In this document: one piece after another, positions 1-6,881 of the stretch
Position numbering within the stretch: the stretch's first letter is position 1
How the letters are laid out: each line of letters opens with the position of its first letter
Made by a program: the position numbers and the translations under genes
Source of the DNA: Acetobacteraceae bacterium
GTDB lineage: Bacteria > Pseudomonadota > Alphaproteobacteria > Acetobacterales > Acetobacteraceae
NCBI GenBank assembly: GCA_947478535.1
Contig: CANJXD010000259.1
Coordinates: 1 to 7,881, forward strand
Direction: 5' to 3'
Length of the DNA: 7,881 nucleotides
The notes under the pieces: model-generated
What the model saw: the letters and a program-made list of their open reading frames with translations, nothing else
Told to the model about the DNA's origin: nothing
The model's database searches: none

Positions 1-149
1 CCCCCCCCCCCCGCCGCTACGCCGCAAGTGGCCTGATTTTACTCCGCCGTTGACACTTCGCCTAGGCGCGCGTGACGGATGAGGCAGGCTGGCTCCTCGC
101 CGCCGCGCATGGCAGTTGGCGGATCATCCGCAAGGCGGCGACATAGACG
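1..149. other. Downstream flank of the operon, no gene recognised
   Basis: No convincing gene is visible. The stretch opens with a run of twelve C at 1-12, which may be a contig-edge or homopolymer artefact. It also holds a 10-bp palindrome CGCCTAGGCG at 59-68 and a short inverted repeat GCGGAT-C-ATCCGC at 119-131. Short open frames across it have no recognisable motif and read as chance frames in GC-rich DNA. Confidence 0.5.
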
Positions 150-160
150 CTATGTCGGCG
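136..160 (-). terminator. Hairpin overlapping the last stop codon, possible transcript end
   Basis: Positions 140-146 (GACATAG) and 150-156 (CTATGTC) form a perfect inverted repeat with a 3-base loop. The stem extends outward through 139/157 and, after one G-G mismatch at 138/158, through 136-137/159-160. It covers the TAG stop (150-152) of the last operon gene, so it would end or protect the operon mRNA. No T-tract follows on the minus strand, so it is not a canonical intrinsic terminator. It may instead be a 3'-end stability hairpin. Confidence 0.4.
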
Positions 161-899
161 GATCCTCGTAGGGGATGCACTCCTCCGTGAGCTTCCAGAT
201 CTTGCGCGCGGCGTGGGTTTGCTGTTCCTCCACGAGATGCCCGGCCAAGCCCCCTGAACGCGAGACAACGGCGATGCCGCGCATGATCGAAACGGGCATG
301 CCGATCTCCAGCAGCAGCGCGGCGATGGCGCCCGTGGCGTTGATCGTCAGGTGGCGGCCATAGCCGGCATCCACGGCTTCGCCGAGCTGGTGCAGTAGCG
401 CGATATAGCCACCGCCAACGCCGCACTCCGCCGCTACTCCAAACAGGCGTGGCGGCCGCGGATCGTCGGGCTTGTGGAAGGGATGGCCGAAGCCGGGCAT
501 CGGCTTCTTCAGTGTACGATGCGCGCGCACAACTTCGGCGCACCACGCCGCCTTGTCGGCCTGTCCAATCCCCTCCGCCAGCAGCCGCGCGCAGCCATCC
601 ATCGTGCCCGCGAAGACATCGCCCACGGCCAGCAGCCCCGCGGCGATGCCGATCTGCGCCTGCGTCGGCGCGCTGTCATACGCAAGGCGGGCGATCAGCG
701 AGGTCGGCGTCCAGCCGTGATCCATCAGCGTCACCAGACAGGCGTCCAGCACGCGCGCCTCGCCGGCCGTGGGAAGACGTTCGCAGGTGAGCAGGTAGAG
801 CACTTCGGTGAAGCCATGCTTCCCGATCAGTTCATCGACGAGGTCGCGCCCGCGCAGGCGGATCGAAGTGGCGTTGGATCCGGCGATATGGGTCTTCAT
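150..899 (-). CDS. Citryl-CoA lyase-like protein (citrate synthase superfamily)
   Basis: A 249-residue member of the citrate synthase superfamily, much shorter than citrate synthase (about 430 residues) and close to stand-alone citryl-CoA lyases, which split citryl-CoA into acetyl-CoA and oxaloacetate. The superfamily signature is clear at 136-148 (GFGHPFHKPDDPR, with His139). Citrate synthase has PLHGGAN at its second His; here 89-101 reads LLAVGDVFAGTMD, matching the GLLTIGDRFGGALD pattern of the ATP-citrate lyase C-terminal domain as I recall it. DHG at 60-62 gives His61, matching the other lyase His. The catalytic Asp expected in an NVDG motif is Thr189 here (NATG, 187-190; codon ACG at 335-333). 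Activity may therefore be altered or the substrate may differ. The ATG at 899 has a GGAG 7 bases upstream, overlapping the stop of the preceding gene; the gap to that gene is 4 bases. Last gene of the operon. Family call strong; reaction uncertain. Confidence 0.82.
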   Translation of the reverse strand: MKTHIAGSNATSIRLRGRDLVDELIGKHGFTEVLYLLTCERLPTAGEARVLDACLVTLMDHGWTPTSLIARLAYDSAPTQAQIGIAAGLLAVGDVFAGTMDGCARLLAEGIGQADKAAWCAEVVRAHRTLKKPMPGFGHPFHKPDDPRPPRLFGVAAECGVGGGYIALLHQLGEAVDAGYGRHLTINATGAIAALLLEIGMPVSIMRGIAVVSRSGGLAGHLVEEQQTHAARKIWKLTEECIPYEDPPT

Positions 900-903
900 C
901 CGC

Positions 904-2232
904 TCACTCCGCCTCGCTGAAATCCAGCAGCTTCGTCTTGTACTCGCTACGCGCGATGCTGCCGAATGGCACGAGCGTCACCCGCACCGACGCCACCAGC
1001 GTCGCACGCACCGCCTGCTCGATTGCCTGGGCGAGGCCGGCCTGCGGCGCGCTGCCCGATGGGCCGAGCTCCACCTGCACGGGCAGTGGCGGTTCCTGCC
1101 GCACGCCGCGCCGCAGCGGCTTGATGATCATCGCGCCGCTCACCTGCGGCACGAAGCCGGCAATGACCGAACGCACAGCAGAGGGAAACACGTTCACGCC
1201 GCGGACGATCACCAGGTCGTCGGTGCGGCCGATGCAGCGCACGCGCGGCGTGGTGCGGCCGCAGGAGCAGGGCGAGGACCACCACATGACATGGTCGCGC
1301 GAGCGGAAGCGCAGCAGCGGCACGGCCTCGCGCGTCAGCGCGGTATAGACCAGTTCGCCGGTCGCGCCGTCCTGCTGCTCCACGGGCTCCCCGGTTGCGG
1401 GGTCCACGAGTTCCACATGCACATGGTCGCCGCCGCTGAAATGCATGCCCTGCTGCGCATCGCATTCGCCCCAAAGCGAGATCGAGACATCGCCGATGCC
1501 CATCGCCTCGCAGACCTTCGCGCCAAAGGCATCCTCGATCCGGCCGCGAAGCTGCGACTCACCACCACCGGGCTCGCCGGCCACGCAGATGCGCGTCAGC
1601 CCGAGGCCGTCTGCGGCGATGCCGCGCTCCGCCAGCAATTCCGCCAGGTGCACGGCATAGGATGGCGTGCAGAGCAGCGCCTCCGGTCGGATCACCTGCA
1701 TCGCGCGGATCAGCCGCGCCGTATTCCCCGTGCCGACCGGGATGTGGCACACGCCAAGCGCAGCGATGGTATCGAGCGCCGCGCCCGCCACGAAGGGGCC
1801 GGCATTGTAGGTGCTGACCGCACGCATGCCGCGCCGCAGCCCGCCCGCGGTGTAGGAGCGCGACGATATCTCCACCCAGTTCGCCAGGTCGTTCGCCGTG
1901 ACCGGCATGTAGCAGGGATCGCCGGTGGTGCCGCTAGTGGAATAGACGCGCACCAGCGCCTGCGGATCAGCCGCGAGATGATGCCCGAAAGGCGGTGCCT
2001 CGGCCTGGCTGCGGCGGATCTCATCTTTCTCGGTGAATGGCAGGCGCGGCAGCGCGTCCAGGCCGCCGCAGGCATCCGCATCGGCAAAGCCGACTTCACG
2101 CAGCTTGTCGCGGTAGAAGGCCGATCGGTCGAAGAGGTAACGCAGTTGCCGTCGCCAGGCTTCGTCGTCACGCGTACGCTGCAATTCGAGCGCGCGGGTC
2201 TCGACTTCGGCGCGATGCATGGTCGAACTCAT
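904..2232 (-). CDS. PaaK-like (phenylacetate-CoA ligase family) acyl-CoA ligase
   Basis: A 442-residue adenylate-forming enzyme expected to activate a carboxylic acid with ATP and CoA in the cytoplasm. It shows the P-loop-like motif YSTSGTTGDP at 97-106, the core motif MGIGDVSISLWGEC at 244-257, and GRTDDLVIVRGVNVFP at 335-350, which is highly typical of the PaaK branch. CSCGR at 322-326 is the short Cys-containing stretch common in this family. RSEYK at 428-432 puts Lys432 in the position of the C-terminal catalytic lysine, although the usual Gly before it is Tyr431. The length matches PaaK (about 430-440). I chose the ATG at 2232 because it overlaps the CoA-transferase stop as ATGA; the frame stays open upstream but that part reads as the shadow of the CoA-transferase gene. 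Met5 (2220) is a weaker alternative. The acid substrate cannot be read from sequence. Confidence 0.88.
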   Translation of the reverse strand: MSSTMHRAEVETRALELQRTRDDEAWRRQLRYLFDRSAFYRDKLREVGFADADACGGLDALPRLPFTEKDEIRRSQAEAPPFGHHLAADPQALVRVYSTSGTTGDPCYMPVTANDLANWVEISSRSYTAGGLRRGMRAVSTYNAGPFVAGAALDTIAALGVCHIPVGTGNTARLIRAMQVIRPEALLCTPSYAVHLAELLAERGIAADGLGLTRICVAGEPGGGESQLRGRIEDAFGAKVCEAMGIGDVSISLWGECDAQQGMHFSGGDHVHVELVDPATGEPVEQQDGATGELVYTALTREAVPLLRFRSRDHVMWWSSPCSCGRTTPRVRCIGRTDDLVIVRGVNVFPSAVRSVIAGFVPQVSGAMIIKPLRRGVRQEPPLPVQVELGPSGSAPQAGLAQAIEQAVRATLVASVRVTLVPFGSIARSEYKTKLLDFSEAE

Positions 2233-3383
2233 CGTCCCAGCCACTCGTGAAGGACTTCCTCGGTGTGCTGGCCGAGGCCCGCGGGGCTGCGTACCGGGCC
2301 TTCGCGCGCCACCGCCTGCCAGGGCATGCCGGCAGTGCGGATGCGGTTGCCGGAGCCCTGCGGGTATTCCACTTCCAGCAGCATGCCGCGGCCGGCCACC
2401 TGGTCCAACGCCATCACTTCCGGCAGCGTGTTGATCGGCTCTGCCGGGATGCCGACGGCATCGAATATCTCCAACCATGCCGCGGCAGGACGCGTGGCCA
2501 GGATCGCCTCGATCGCCGGCAGCAGCGTGCCGCGGTTGGTGTTGCGGCTGGGCGGATCGGCGTAGCGCGGATCGGCGCCGAACGCGGCGAAATCGGCCAG
2601 CGCGACGAAACTCGCCCAGGTCTTCTCATTGGTGACGGCGATGACGATCTCGCGATCCGCGCAGCGCATGCTCTCATAGGGCGCCATCAGCGGATGCGCA
2701 TTGCCCCAGCGCCTCGGTGTCGCGCCGGACATGCCCCAGGCCGCGATGGACTGGCCCATCAGCGCGACCAGGCCGTCGAGCATGCTGATGTCGAGGTACC
2801 GTCCTTCGCCGCTGCGGCCGCGCTCCATCAGCGCGCCCATCACCGCGATGGTGGCCGAAAGCCCGCCCATCGTATCCGCCACCGGCGCCGCAGCCTTCAC
2901 CGGCCGGCCCGCCGGCTCGCCGGTCTGTGCCATCAACCCGCCCACGGCCTGCACCATCAGATCCACCGCCGGGCGCTTGGCCATCGGGCCGGTCTGGCCG
3001 TAGCCGCTGATGGAGCAGTAGATCACATCGGGCCGCACGGCGCGCACGGCGTCATAGTCCAGCCCGAACCGCTTCACCGTACCAGGGCGAAAATTCTCGA
3101 CGAAGACGTCGCAATGCGCCGCGAGTTCGAGGCAGGTCGCGCGGCCCTCCGCGGTGCGCAGATCAAGCGCGACGGAGCGCTTGTTGCGGTTGTAGCCGAT
3201 CAGCGTCGGGCCGGCATCGCCGGCGAAGGGTGGGCCCCAGAAACGCGTTTCGTCGCCGACACGCGGCTCCTCGATCTTCACCACATCGGCGCCGAGGTCG
3301 CCGAGCACCATGGTGCAGAGCGGGCCGGCAAGTGCCCGCGTCGTGTCGAGAACGCGGATTCCGGCGAGCGGCCCGCCGCTCAT
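2229..3383 (-). CDS. Family III CoA-transferase (CaiB/BaiF type)
   Basis: A 384-residue family III CoA-transferase, moving CoA from an acyl-CoA donor to a free carboxylic acid through an aspartyl-CoA thioester. Visible hallmarks are the N-terminal GIRVLDTTRALAGP (8-21), LGADVVKIE (30-38), NKRSVALDL (67-75), the VENFRPG motif (95-101), the glycine loop GYGQTGP (127-133) and the catalytic aspartate Asp170 in PVADTMGG (167-174). The C-terminal half continues normally to an EEVLHEWLG ending, so the gene appears intact. The ATG at 3383 overlaps the stop of the DUF35 gene as ATGA. There is no strong ribosome binding site, which points to translational coupling. Its presence beside an ATP-dependent ligase suggests either two activation steps or recycling of CoA from a product. 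Subfamily and substrate cannot be told by eye. Confidence 0.93.
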   Translation of the reverse strand: MSGGPLAGIRVLDTTRALAGPLCTMVLGDLGADVVKIEEPRVGDETRFWGPPFAGDAGPTLIGYNRNKRSVALDLRTAEGRATCLELAAHCDVFVENFRPGTVKRFGLDYDAVRAVRPDVIYCSISGYGQTGPMAKRPAVDLMVQAVGGLMAQTGEPAGRPVKAAAPVADTMGGLSATIAVMGALMERGRSGEGRYLDISMLDGLVALMGQSIAAWGMSGATPRRWGNAHPLMAPYESMRCADREIVIAVTNEKTWASFVALADFAAFGADPRYADPPSRNTNRGTLLPAIEAILATRPAAAWLEIFDAVGIPAEPINTLPEVMALDQVAGRGMLLEVEYPQGSGNRIRTAGMPWQAVAREGPVRSPAGLGQHTEEVLHEWLGR

Positions 3384-3832
3384 GCGCTGGCCACGCGGAA
3401 CACCGGCATCAGCTTGCCCAGTTCGAGCGCGCGGAAATCCACCGTGACCTTCGTGCCGATCGCAACCGGGCCGCCTTCGAAGCGGGTGAAGAGATGCACG
3501 CCCTCCTCCAGCCGCACCAGGCCGACGATGTAGGGAGTGGATCCCGCGAAGGCCTGGCTCGGCGCGCGATGCACCTCGCTGAAGGAATAGACCTCGCCGC
3601 GCCCGGAGGCGCGCTTCCAGGTGAGATCGGCGGAGCCGCAATCCGTGCAGACGATGCGCTTCGGATGGAAGTCTCGCGCGCAGGCTGGGCAATGCTTCAA
3701 CCGCAATTCGCCTTTTCGCACGCCATCCCAGAAGCCGGTAGTCTCGGGCGAGGGCTGGTAGAGGCCGATGAACCAGTCCCCGGCCTTGAGGTCCAGACCG
3801 CGCGACCAGTCGGTGACAGGGGCGTCGCTCAT
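3380..3832 (-). CDS. DUF35 Zn-ribbon / OB-fold protein, partner of the thiolase-like protein
   Basis: A 150-residue protein with a rubredoxin-like zinc ribbon followed by an OB-fold. The four zinc ligands are Cys48, Cys51, Cys62 and Cys65 (CPAC and CTDC). The stretch before them, FWDGVRKGELRLKHC (34-48), and the FHPKR at 55-59 are typical of the family, and GRGEVYSFSEVHRAP (77-91) begins the OB-fold. DUF35 proteins bind thiolase-fold partners. Known cases are ChsH2 with the steroid side-chain aldolase Ltp2, and the archaeal thiolase/HMG-CoA synthase complex, where DUF35 helps bind or channel the CoA substrate. Here the gene directly follows the thiolase-like gene in transcription order with an ATGA overlap, so a 1:1 partner is the natural reading. 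The start at 3832 has GGAG 8 bases upstream, inside the end of the thiolase-like gene. Confidence 0.92.
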   Translation of the reverse strand: MSDAPVTDWSRGLDLKAGDWFIGLYQPSPETTGFWDGVRKGELRLKHCPACARDFHPKRIVCTDCGSADLTWKRASGRGEVYSFSEVHRAPSQAFAGSTPYIVGLVRLEEGVHLFTRFEGGPVAIGTKVTVDFRALELGKLMPVFRVASA

Positions 3833-5046
3833 GTCACCTTCTCCTTCGTCAGGATCACGACAGAATGGCAGGCCAGCGGACCGCCATGCATGTGCACGAT
3901 GCCCGCCTGCGCGTCCTTCACTTGGCGACCCTCGGCGCGGCCGTGCAATTGATCCACCACTTCCCTCAGGTTGTAGAGGCCCTGCGCCACCTGGCCGAAG
4001 GAGAGATAGCCGCCGATGGTGTTGAAGGGCAGCCCGCCATCAAAGGCGATGCCGCCATCGGCGACGAAACGCCCGGCCTCGCCGCGTGGGCAGAAGCCCA
4101 TCTCCTCCAGCATCATCAGGTTGGCGTAGCTGAAGGGCGCGGAGGTCTCGGCGAGGTCCATGTCGGCAGGCTTCAGGCCGGACATCGCATAGGCCTGCTT
4201 CGCTGCAACACCGGCGCCGGTCTGGATCAGGTCCGGCCCGTCCTCGAAGGGTGCGTAGCCCCAGCCGCCCATGCGCTCGCCGACCCATTCATGCGTATTG
4301 CACTGGCCGAAGCCGGCGAGCCAGGTGCGTTCCGCGTGGCGCGCCACCGCCAGATCGGCGCGCGTCAGCACCACCGCCGTCACGATGCCGCCGGCATACC
4401 AGACCGCGCAGTCCAGCATCCGCAAAGGCGAGGCGATCATGCGCGAGGCAAGCACGTCCTCTACAGTGATCGGCCCCTTGCTGCGCATGGCGGCGTGGGG
4501 ATGGTGCAGCGCCCAGCGTCGGTTCTCCACCGCCACCTGCGCCGCCATTTCCGGTGTGATGCCGTAATCGTGCATGTAGCGGCAGAAGCTCTGCGCGTAG
4601 AGCGACGGCGTCGAGGGACCGTAGGGCGCCTCGAATTGCAGGTCGCCTTCCCAGGCGGCGTTGGAGCCGACCTGGTCCATCCAGATGCCGCTCGCCTCAC
4701 CGGTCACGCAGAGTGCGTAGTCGATGACGCCAGCGTGCAGCGCCGCCGCGCCGAGTTGCAGCGCGCCGAGCGAACCGCCGCCATGCGAGCTGACCTCGGT
4801 ACTGATCATCGGGCCGATTTTCAGCTCGTTCAGCAGGGCCTGGTTGTACTGCAGCACCATGTAGGATTGTGGCGTGCGGCCAGTGAACAGCGCGCCCACC
4901 TCGTGCCGGCCGATGCCGGCTTTCGCCATCGCCTCGCGCGCGGCGACCGCGCCGAGTTGCAGCGGTGTCTTCGGCTCGGGATCGGTCTTCCATGCCATCG
5001 CCCGGCCCATGCCGACGATGGCGGTGGCGCATCGCATGACGCTCAT
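3829..5046 (-). CDS. Thiolase-fold protein lacking thiolase catalytic residues (SCPx/Ltp2-like)
   Basis: A 405-residue thiolase-superfamily protein of the SCPx/lipid-transfer branch. Family features are TGEASG (115-120), LMMLEEMGFCPRGEAGRFV (310-328), FNTIGGYLSFGQ (341-352) and a C-terminal VHMHGGPLA (384-392). The catalytic machinery of true thiolases is absent. The CxSG nucleophile region reads SSHGG at 86-90, so the Cys is Ser86 (codon AGC at 4791-4789). The GHP histidine is Gln352, and the C-terminal CxG Cys is not evident. Ltp2-type retro-aldolases in steroid side-chain degradation have a similarly altered site and work with DUF35. I infer an aldol-type C-C cleavage of a beta-hydroxyacyl-CoA, not thiolysis. 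The ATG at 5046 lies 7 bases after the TctC-like stop; ATG at 5037 is an alternative. The ribosome binding site is weak. Fold certain, reaction inferred. Confidence 0.85.
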   Translation of the reverse strand: MSVMRCATAIVGMGRAMAWKTDPEPKTPLQLGAVAAREAMAKAGIGRHEVGALFTGRTPQSYMVLQYNQALLNELKIGPMISTEVSSHGGGSLGALQLGAAALHAGVIDYALCVTGEASGIWMDQVGSNAAWEGDLQFEAPYGPSTPSLYAQSFCRYMHDYGITPEMAAQVAVENRRWALHHPHAAMRSKGPITVEDVLASRMIASPLRMLDCAVWYAGGIVTAVVLTRADLAVARHAERTWLAGFGQCNTHEWVGERMGGWGYAPFEDGPDLIQTGAGVAAKQAYAMSGLKPADMDLAETSAPFSYANLMMLEEMGFCPRGEAGRFVADGGIAFDGGLPFNTIGGYLSFGQVAQGLYNLREVVDQLHGRAEGRQVKDAQAGIVHMHGGPLACHSVVILTKEKVT

Positions 5047-5053
5047 GATCGGC

Positions 5054-6037
5054 TCATTCCACTCTGGCGCCGGAATCGGCGACCACCTTGCGGTAGCGCT
5101 CGATCTCGGCCGCGATAAAGCCGCGGAACGGTGCCGGCGGCATGAACGTGATCTGCGTGCCCGCGGCGGCAAAGCCGGAGACGATCTCCGGCTGTTCGAG
5201 CGTGCGGCGGATCGCCTCCGCGAGGATGTTGACACGCTCCGCCGGCACGCCGGCCGGGCCGAACATGCCGAACCAGGAAGTCGCGACAAAATCCGCGAAG
5301 CCCTCTTCGATCATCGTCGGCACGTCCGGCAGGAAAGGCGCGCGAGTCGCGCCGGCGCTGGCCAGCACGCGAAGGCGGCCGGATTCGACATGCGGTTTCA
5401 GCGGCTGCCAGGGATAGAACATCAGCGACGTTTCGTTGTTCAGCAGCCCCGTGAAAAGCAGTGCGCCGGTGCTGTAGGGCACATGCGTGATGTCCAGCCC
5501 CGCCTGCGACTGCAGCGCCGATCCGCTGAGATGCGCGGTGGTGCCGATGCCAGAGGAGGCGTAGTTGATCTGCCCCGGCCTCGACTTCGCCAGCGCTACG
5601 AGATCCGCGACGCTGTTCACCGGTAGCTGACTTGGTACCACGAGGATCATCGGCTGCGTCGCTAGGCGCGCGATCGGCGTGAAATCGGCCACCGGATCGT
5701 AAGGCAGCCGCCGGTAGAGGCTGAGGTTGATCGCATGCGTCTGGCTACCGGCGAAGAGCATGGTGTAGCCATCGGCGGCGCTGCGCGCGACCAGCTCCGT
5801 CCCGACGATGCCGCCGGCGCCGCCGCGATTCTCGATTACCGGACGCTGGCCAAGGAAATCGCCGAGCACGCCGGCAAGCTGGCGCGCGGCGAGATCGGTC
5901 GCGGTGCCGGAAGCATAGGGCACGACGATGCGCGGCGGGCGTTCGGGAAAACGCTCCTGTGAGCTGGCGCGCTTCGCGGCGGCGCCGGCGGCCAGCGTGC
6001 CGGCCAGCGCAGCGAGTCCGTTACGGCGTGTGAGCAT
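5054..6037 (-). CDS. TctC/Bug family periplasmic solute-binding protein
   Basis: A 327-residue periplasmic receptor of the Bug (tripartite tricarboxylate transporter substrate-binding) family, which bind carboxylates and related small anions. Residues 1-21 form an export signal with a twin-arginine start (TRRNGL, 3-8) and an Ala-rich hydrophobic core. Mature-protein hallmarks are RIVVPYASGTATDLAAR (36-52, with conserved Asp48 and Arg52), VIENRGGAGGIVG (67-79), SAADGYTML (86-94), INYASSGIGTTAHL (157-170) and HVPYSTG (185-191). First gene of the operon. No TctA or TctB membrane subunits are in the window, so it is an orphan receptor here, as is common for this family. I chose the ATG at 6037 because GGAGG lies 7 bases upstream; the in-frame ATG at 6070 would add 11 residues before the signal. 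It probably supplies or senses the operon's substrate. Confidence 0.93.
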   Translation of the reverse strand: MLTRRNGLAALAGTLAAGAAAKRASSQERFPERPPRIVVPYASGTATDLAARQLAGVLGDFLGQRPVIENRGGAGGIVGTELVARSAADGYTMLFAGSQTHAINLSLYRRLPYDPVADFTPIARLATQPMILVVPSQLPVNSVADLVALAKSRPGQINYASSGIGTTAHLSGSALQSQAGLDITHVPYSTGALLFTGLLNNETSLMFYPWQPLKPHVESGRLRVLASAGATRAPFLPDVPTMIEEGFADFVATSWFGMFGPAGVPAERVNILAEAIRRTLEQPEIVSGFAAAGTQITFMPPAPFRGFIAAEIERYRKVVADSGARVE

Positions 6038-6044
6038 CGCCTTC

Positions 6045-6049
6045 CCTCC
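6045..6049 (-). promoter_or_regulatory. Strong Shine-Dalgarno site fixing the TctC-like start
   Basis: On the minus strand GGAGG sits 7 bases before the ATG at 6037, inside a purine-rich run (6041-6050). It is the best ribosome binding site in the window and decides between the two candidate starts of the first operon gene. Confidence 0.75.
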
Positions 6050-6088
6050 CTCGACCTGCTTTTCCGTCATGCAAGGTGATCTTACCGA

Positions 6089-6118
6089 AGACTGGGGACG
6101 CTCGCCTCTTCATGTCAA
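6089..6118 (-). promoter_or_regulatory. Candidate sigma-70 promoter of the operon
   Basis: A perfect TTGACA lies at 6118-6113 on the minus strand, about 75 bases before the start at 6037. The best -10 match at 18-base spacing is CAGTCT (6094-6089), which is poor; TAAGAT lies further on but at too wide a spacing. The place is right for an operon promoter, with a leader of about 45 bases, but the -10 is weak. No operator palindrome was recognised beside it. Confidence 0.3.
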
Positions 6119-6333
6119 CCGACATTCCCCAGATGGCCAGGCGATCCGACCATCGGGCGGGAAGTTTATTGGCGATGCGGCGGCTCTGGCAACGGCGACG
6201 GCGCCCGAATGGCGCGCGCGTCGGGACTGACCGGTCGGTAGTCGCCGTATTGGCGGAAATTGTGCCCTGCTGGTCGAAAGCTGGACGCAGTGCCCCTGCC
6301 GCCGGCCTGCGCGACCGATGCCGACAGCAGCGC
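6119..6333. other. Intergenic stretch between operon and transposase remnant
   Basis: No gene is recognised. On the minus strand the frame after the transposase stop stays open from 6333 to a TAA near 6166, about 56 codons with moderately high third-position GC. It has no start codon, no motif and no family I know, so I do not call it. An 8-bp palindrome GACCGGTC lies inside a GACT...AGTC repeat near 6221-6242. The outer end of the insertion sequence should fall in this stretch, but I could not identify its terminal repeat. Confidence 0.4.
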
Positions 6334-6846
6334 TCAACATCGGGCTGGCGGCGGAAGTGGTGGACGCAGCGCGGCGATTGCCGCGAGGATCTGCCTGTAC
6401 AGCGCACGCGGCACCATGACCTCGGCCATCTGGAAGGTGATCGATCGGCCATGCCGGACGATCTTGGCGCCGATCTTGACCAGCCGATTCCGCAACGTGG
6501 TCAGCGACCAATGCTTCACCTCCTCAGGCAGCGCCAAAGTGCGCAGGAAGTTGGCGAGTTTGTACGCCAGCGCGTGCAGTTGCGGCCGCACGGCGTTGGC
6601 GGCGAGCTTCATGCAGGACAGCCGCGTCCAGGTGACCGCGTTCTTGCCTTCCTTGATGTGCTGCTCCGCCGTGCCGCGCTGGTTGTAGAAGGCGACCACC
6701 CGCTCGGCCGGGCGGGTCATGTTGGTCACTATGAACCCGACGCGCGGATACACCTCGCCTGGATGCCATTCCACCTTGGCCACCAAGCGGCGCGGCTTGC
6801 TCCAGGATGCAGCCCGGTAGCTGAAGCTGGCGTGATGGCGCCGGAA
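6334..6846 (-). pseudogene. C-terminal remnant of an IS1380-family transposase
   Basis: About 170 codons match the C-terminal third of IS1380-family DDE transposases, which are normally around 430-480 residues. The stretch begins near SFSYRAASW (about 6828-6802), continues through WHPGEVYPRVGFIVTN, and contains the YREK signature in YNQRGTAEQHIKEGK (6687-6643; spacing Y-2-R-3-E-6-K), so the third catalytic acid is kept. ANFLRTLALP, WSLTTLRNRLVKIGAK and FQMAEVMVP complete the typical C-terminus, which ends at a TGA at 6336-6334. The N-terminal part with the first two catalytic Asp residues is missing: upstream of about 6846 the frame stays open but similarity stops, and no ATG is found. The remnant therefore cannot transpose by itself. 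The 5' boundary is approximate (somewhere in 6825-6884). Confidence 0.85.
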
Positions 6847-6881
6847 CGTGTCAACGCCAACGAGACAGCCGGTCTTCGAGA

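Noticed and set aside
1..12. Run of twelve C at the window start
   Set aside because: Most likely a homopolymer or contig-edge effect; no neighbouring structure gives it a function.
150..899. Ordinary citrate synthase
   Set aside because: Only 249 residues, no PLHGGAN-type His motif, and the GDVF stretch fits citryl-CoA/ATP-citrate lyase instead.
808..2250. Long plus-strand open frame of 480 codons
   Set aside because: It runs antisense to the PaaK-like gene, is rich in Arg, Ala and His with no motif, and is a typical shadow frame in GC-rich DNA.
2037..3533. Long plus-strand open frame of about 498 codons
   Set aside because: Antisense to the CoA-transferase and DUF35 genes, low-complexity Arg/Ala/His composition and no family features.
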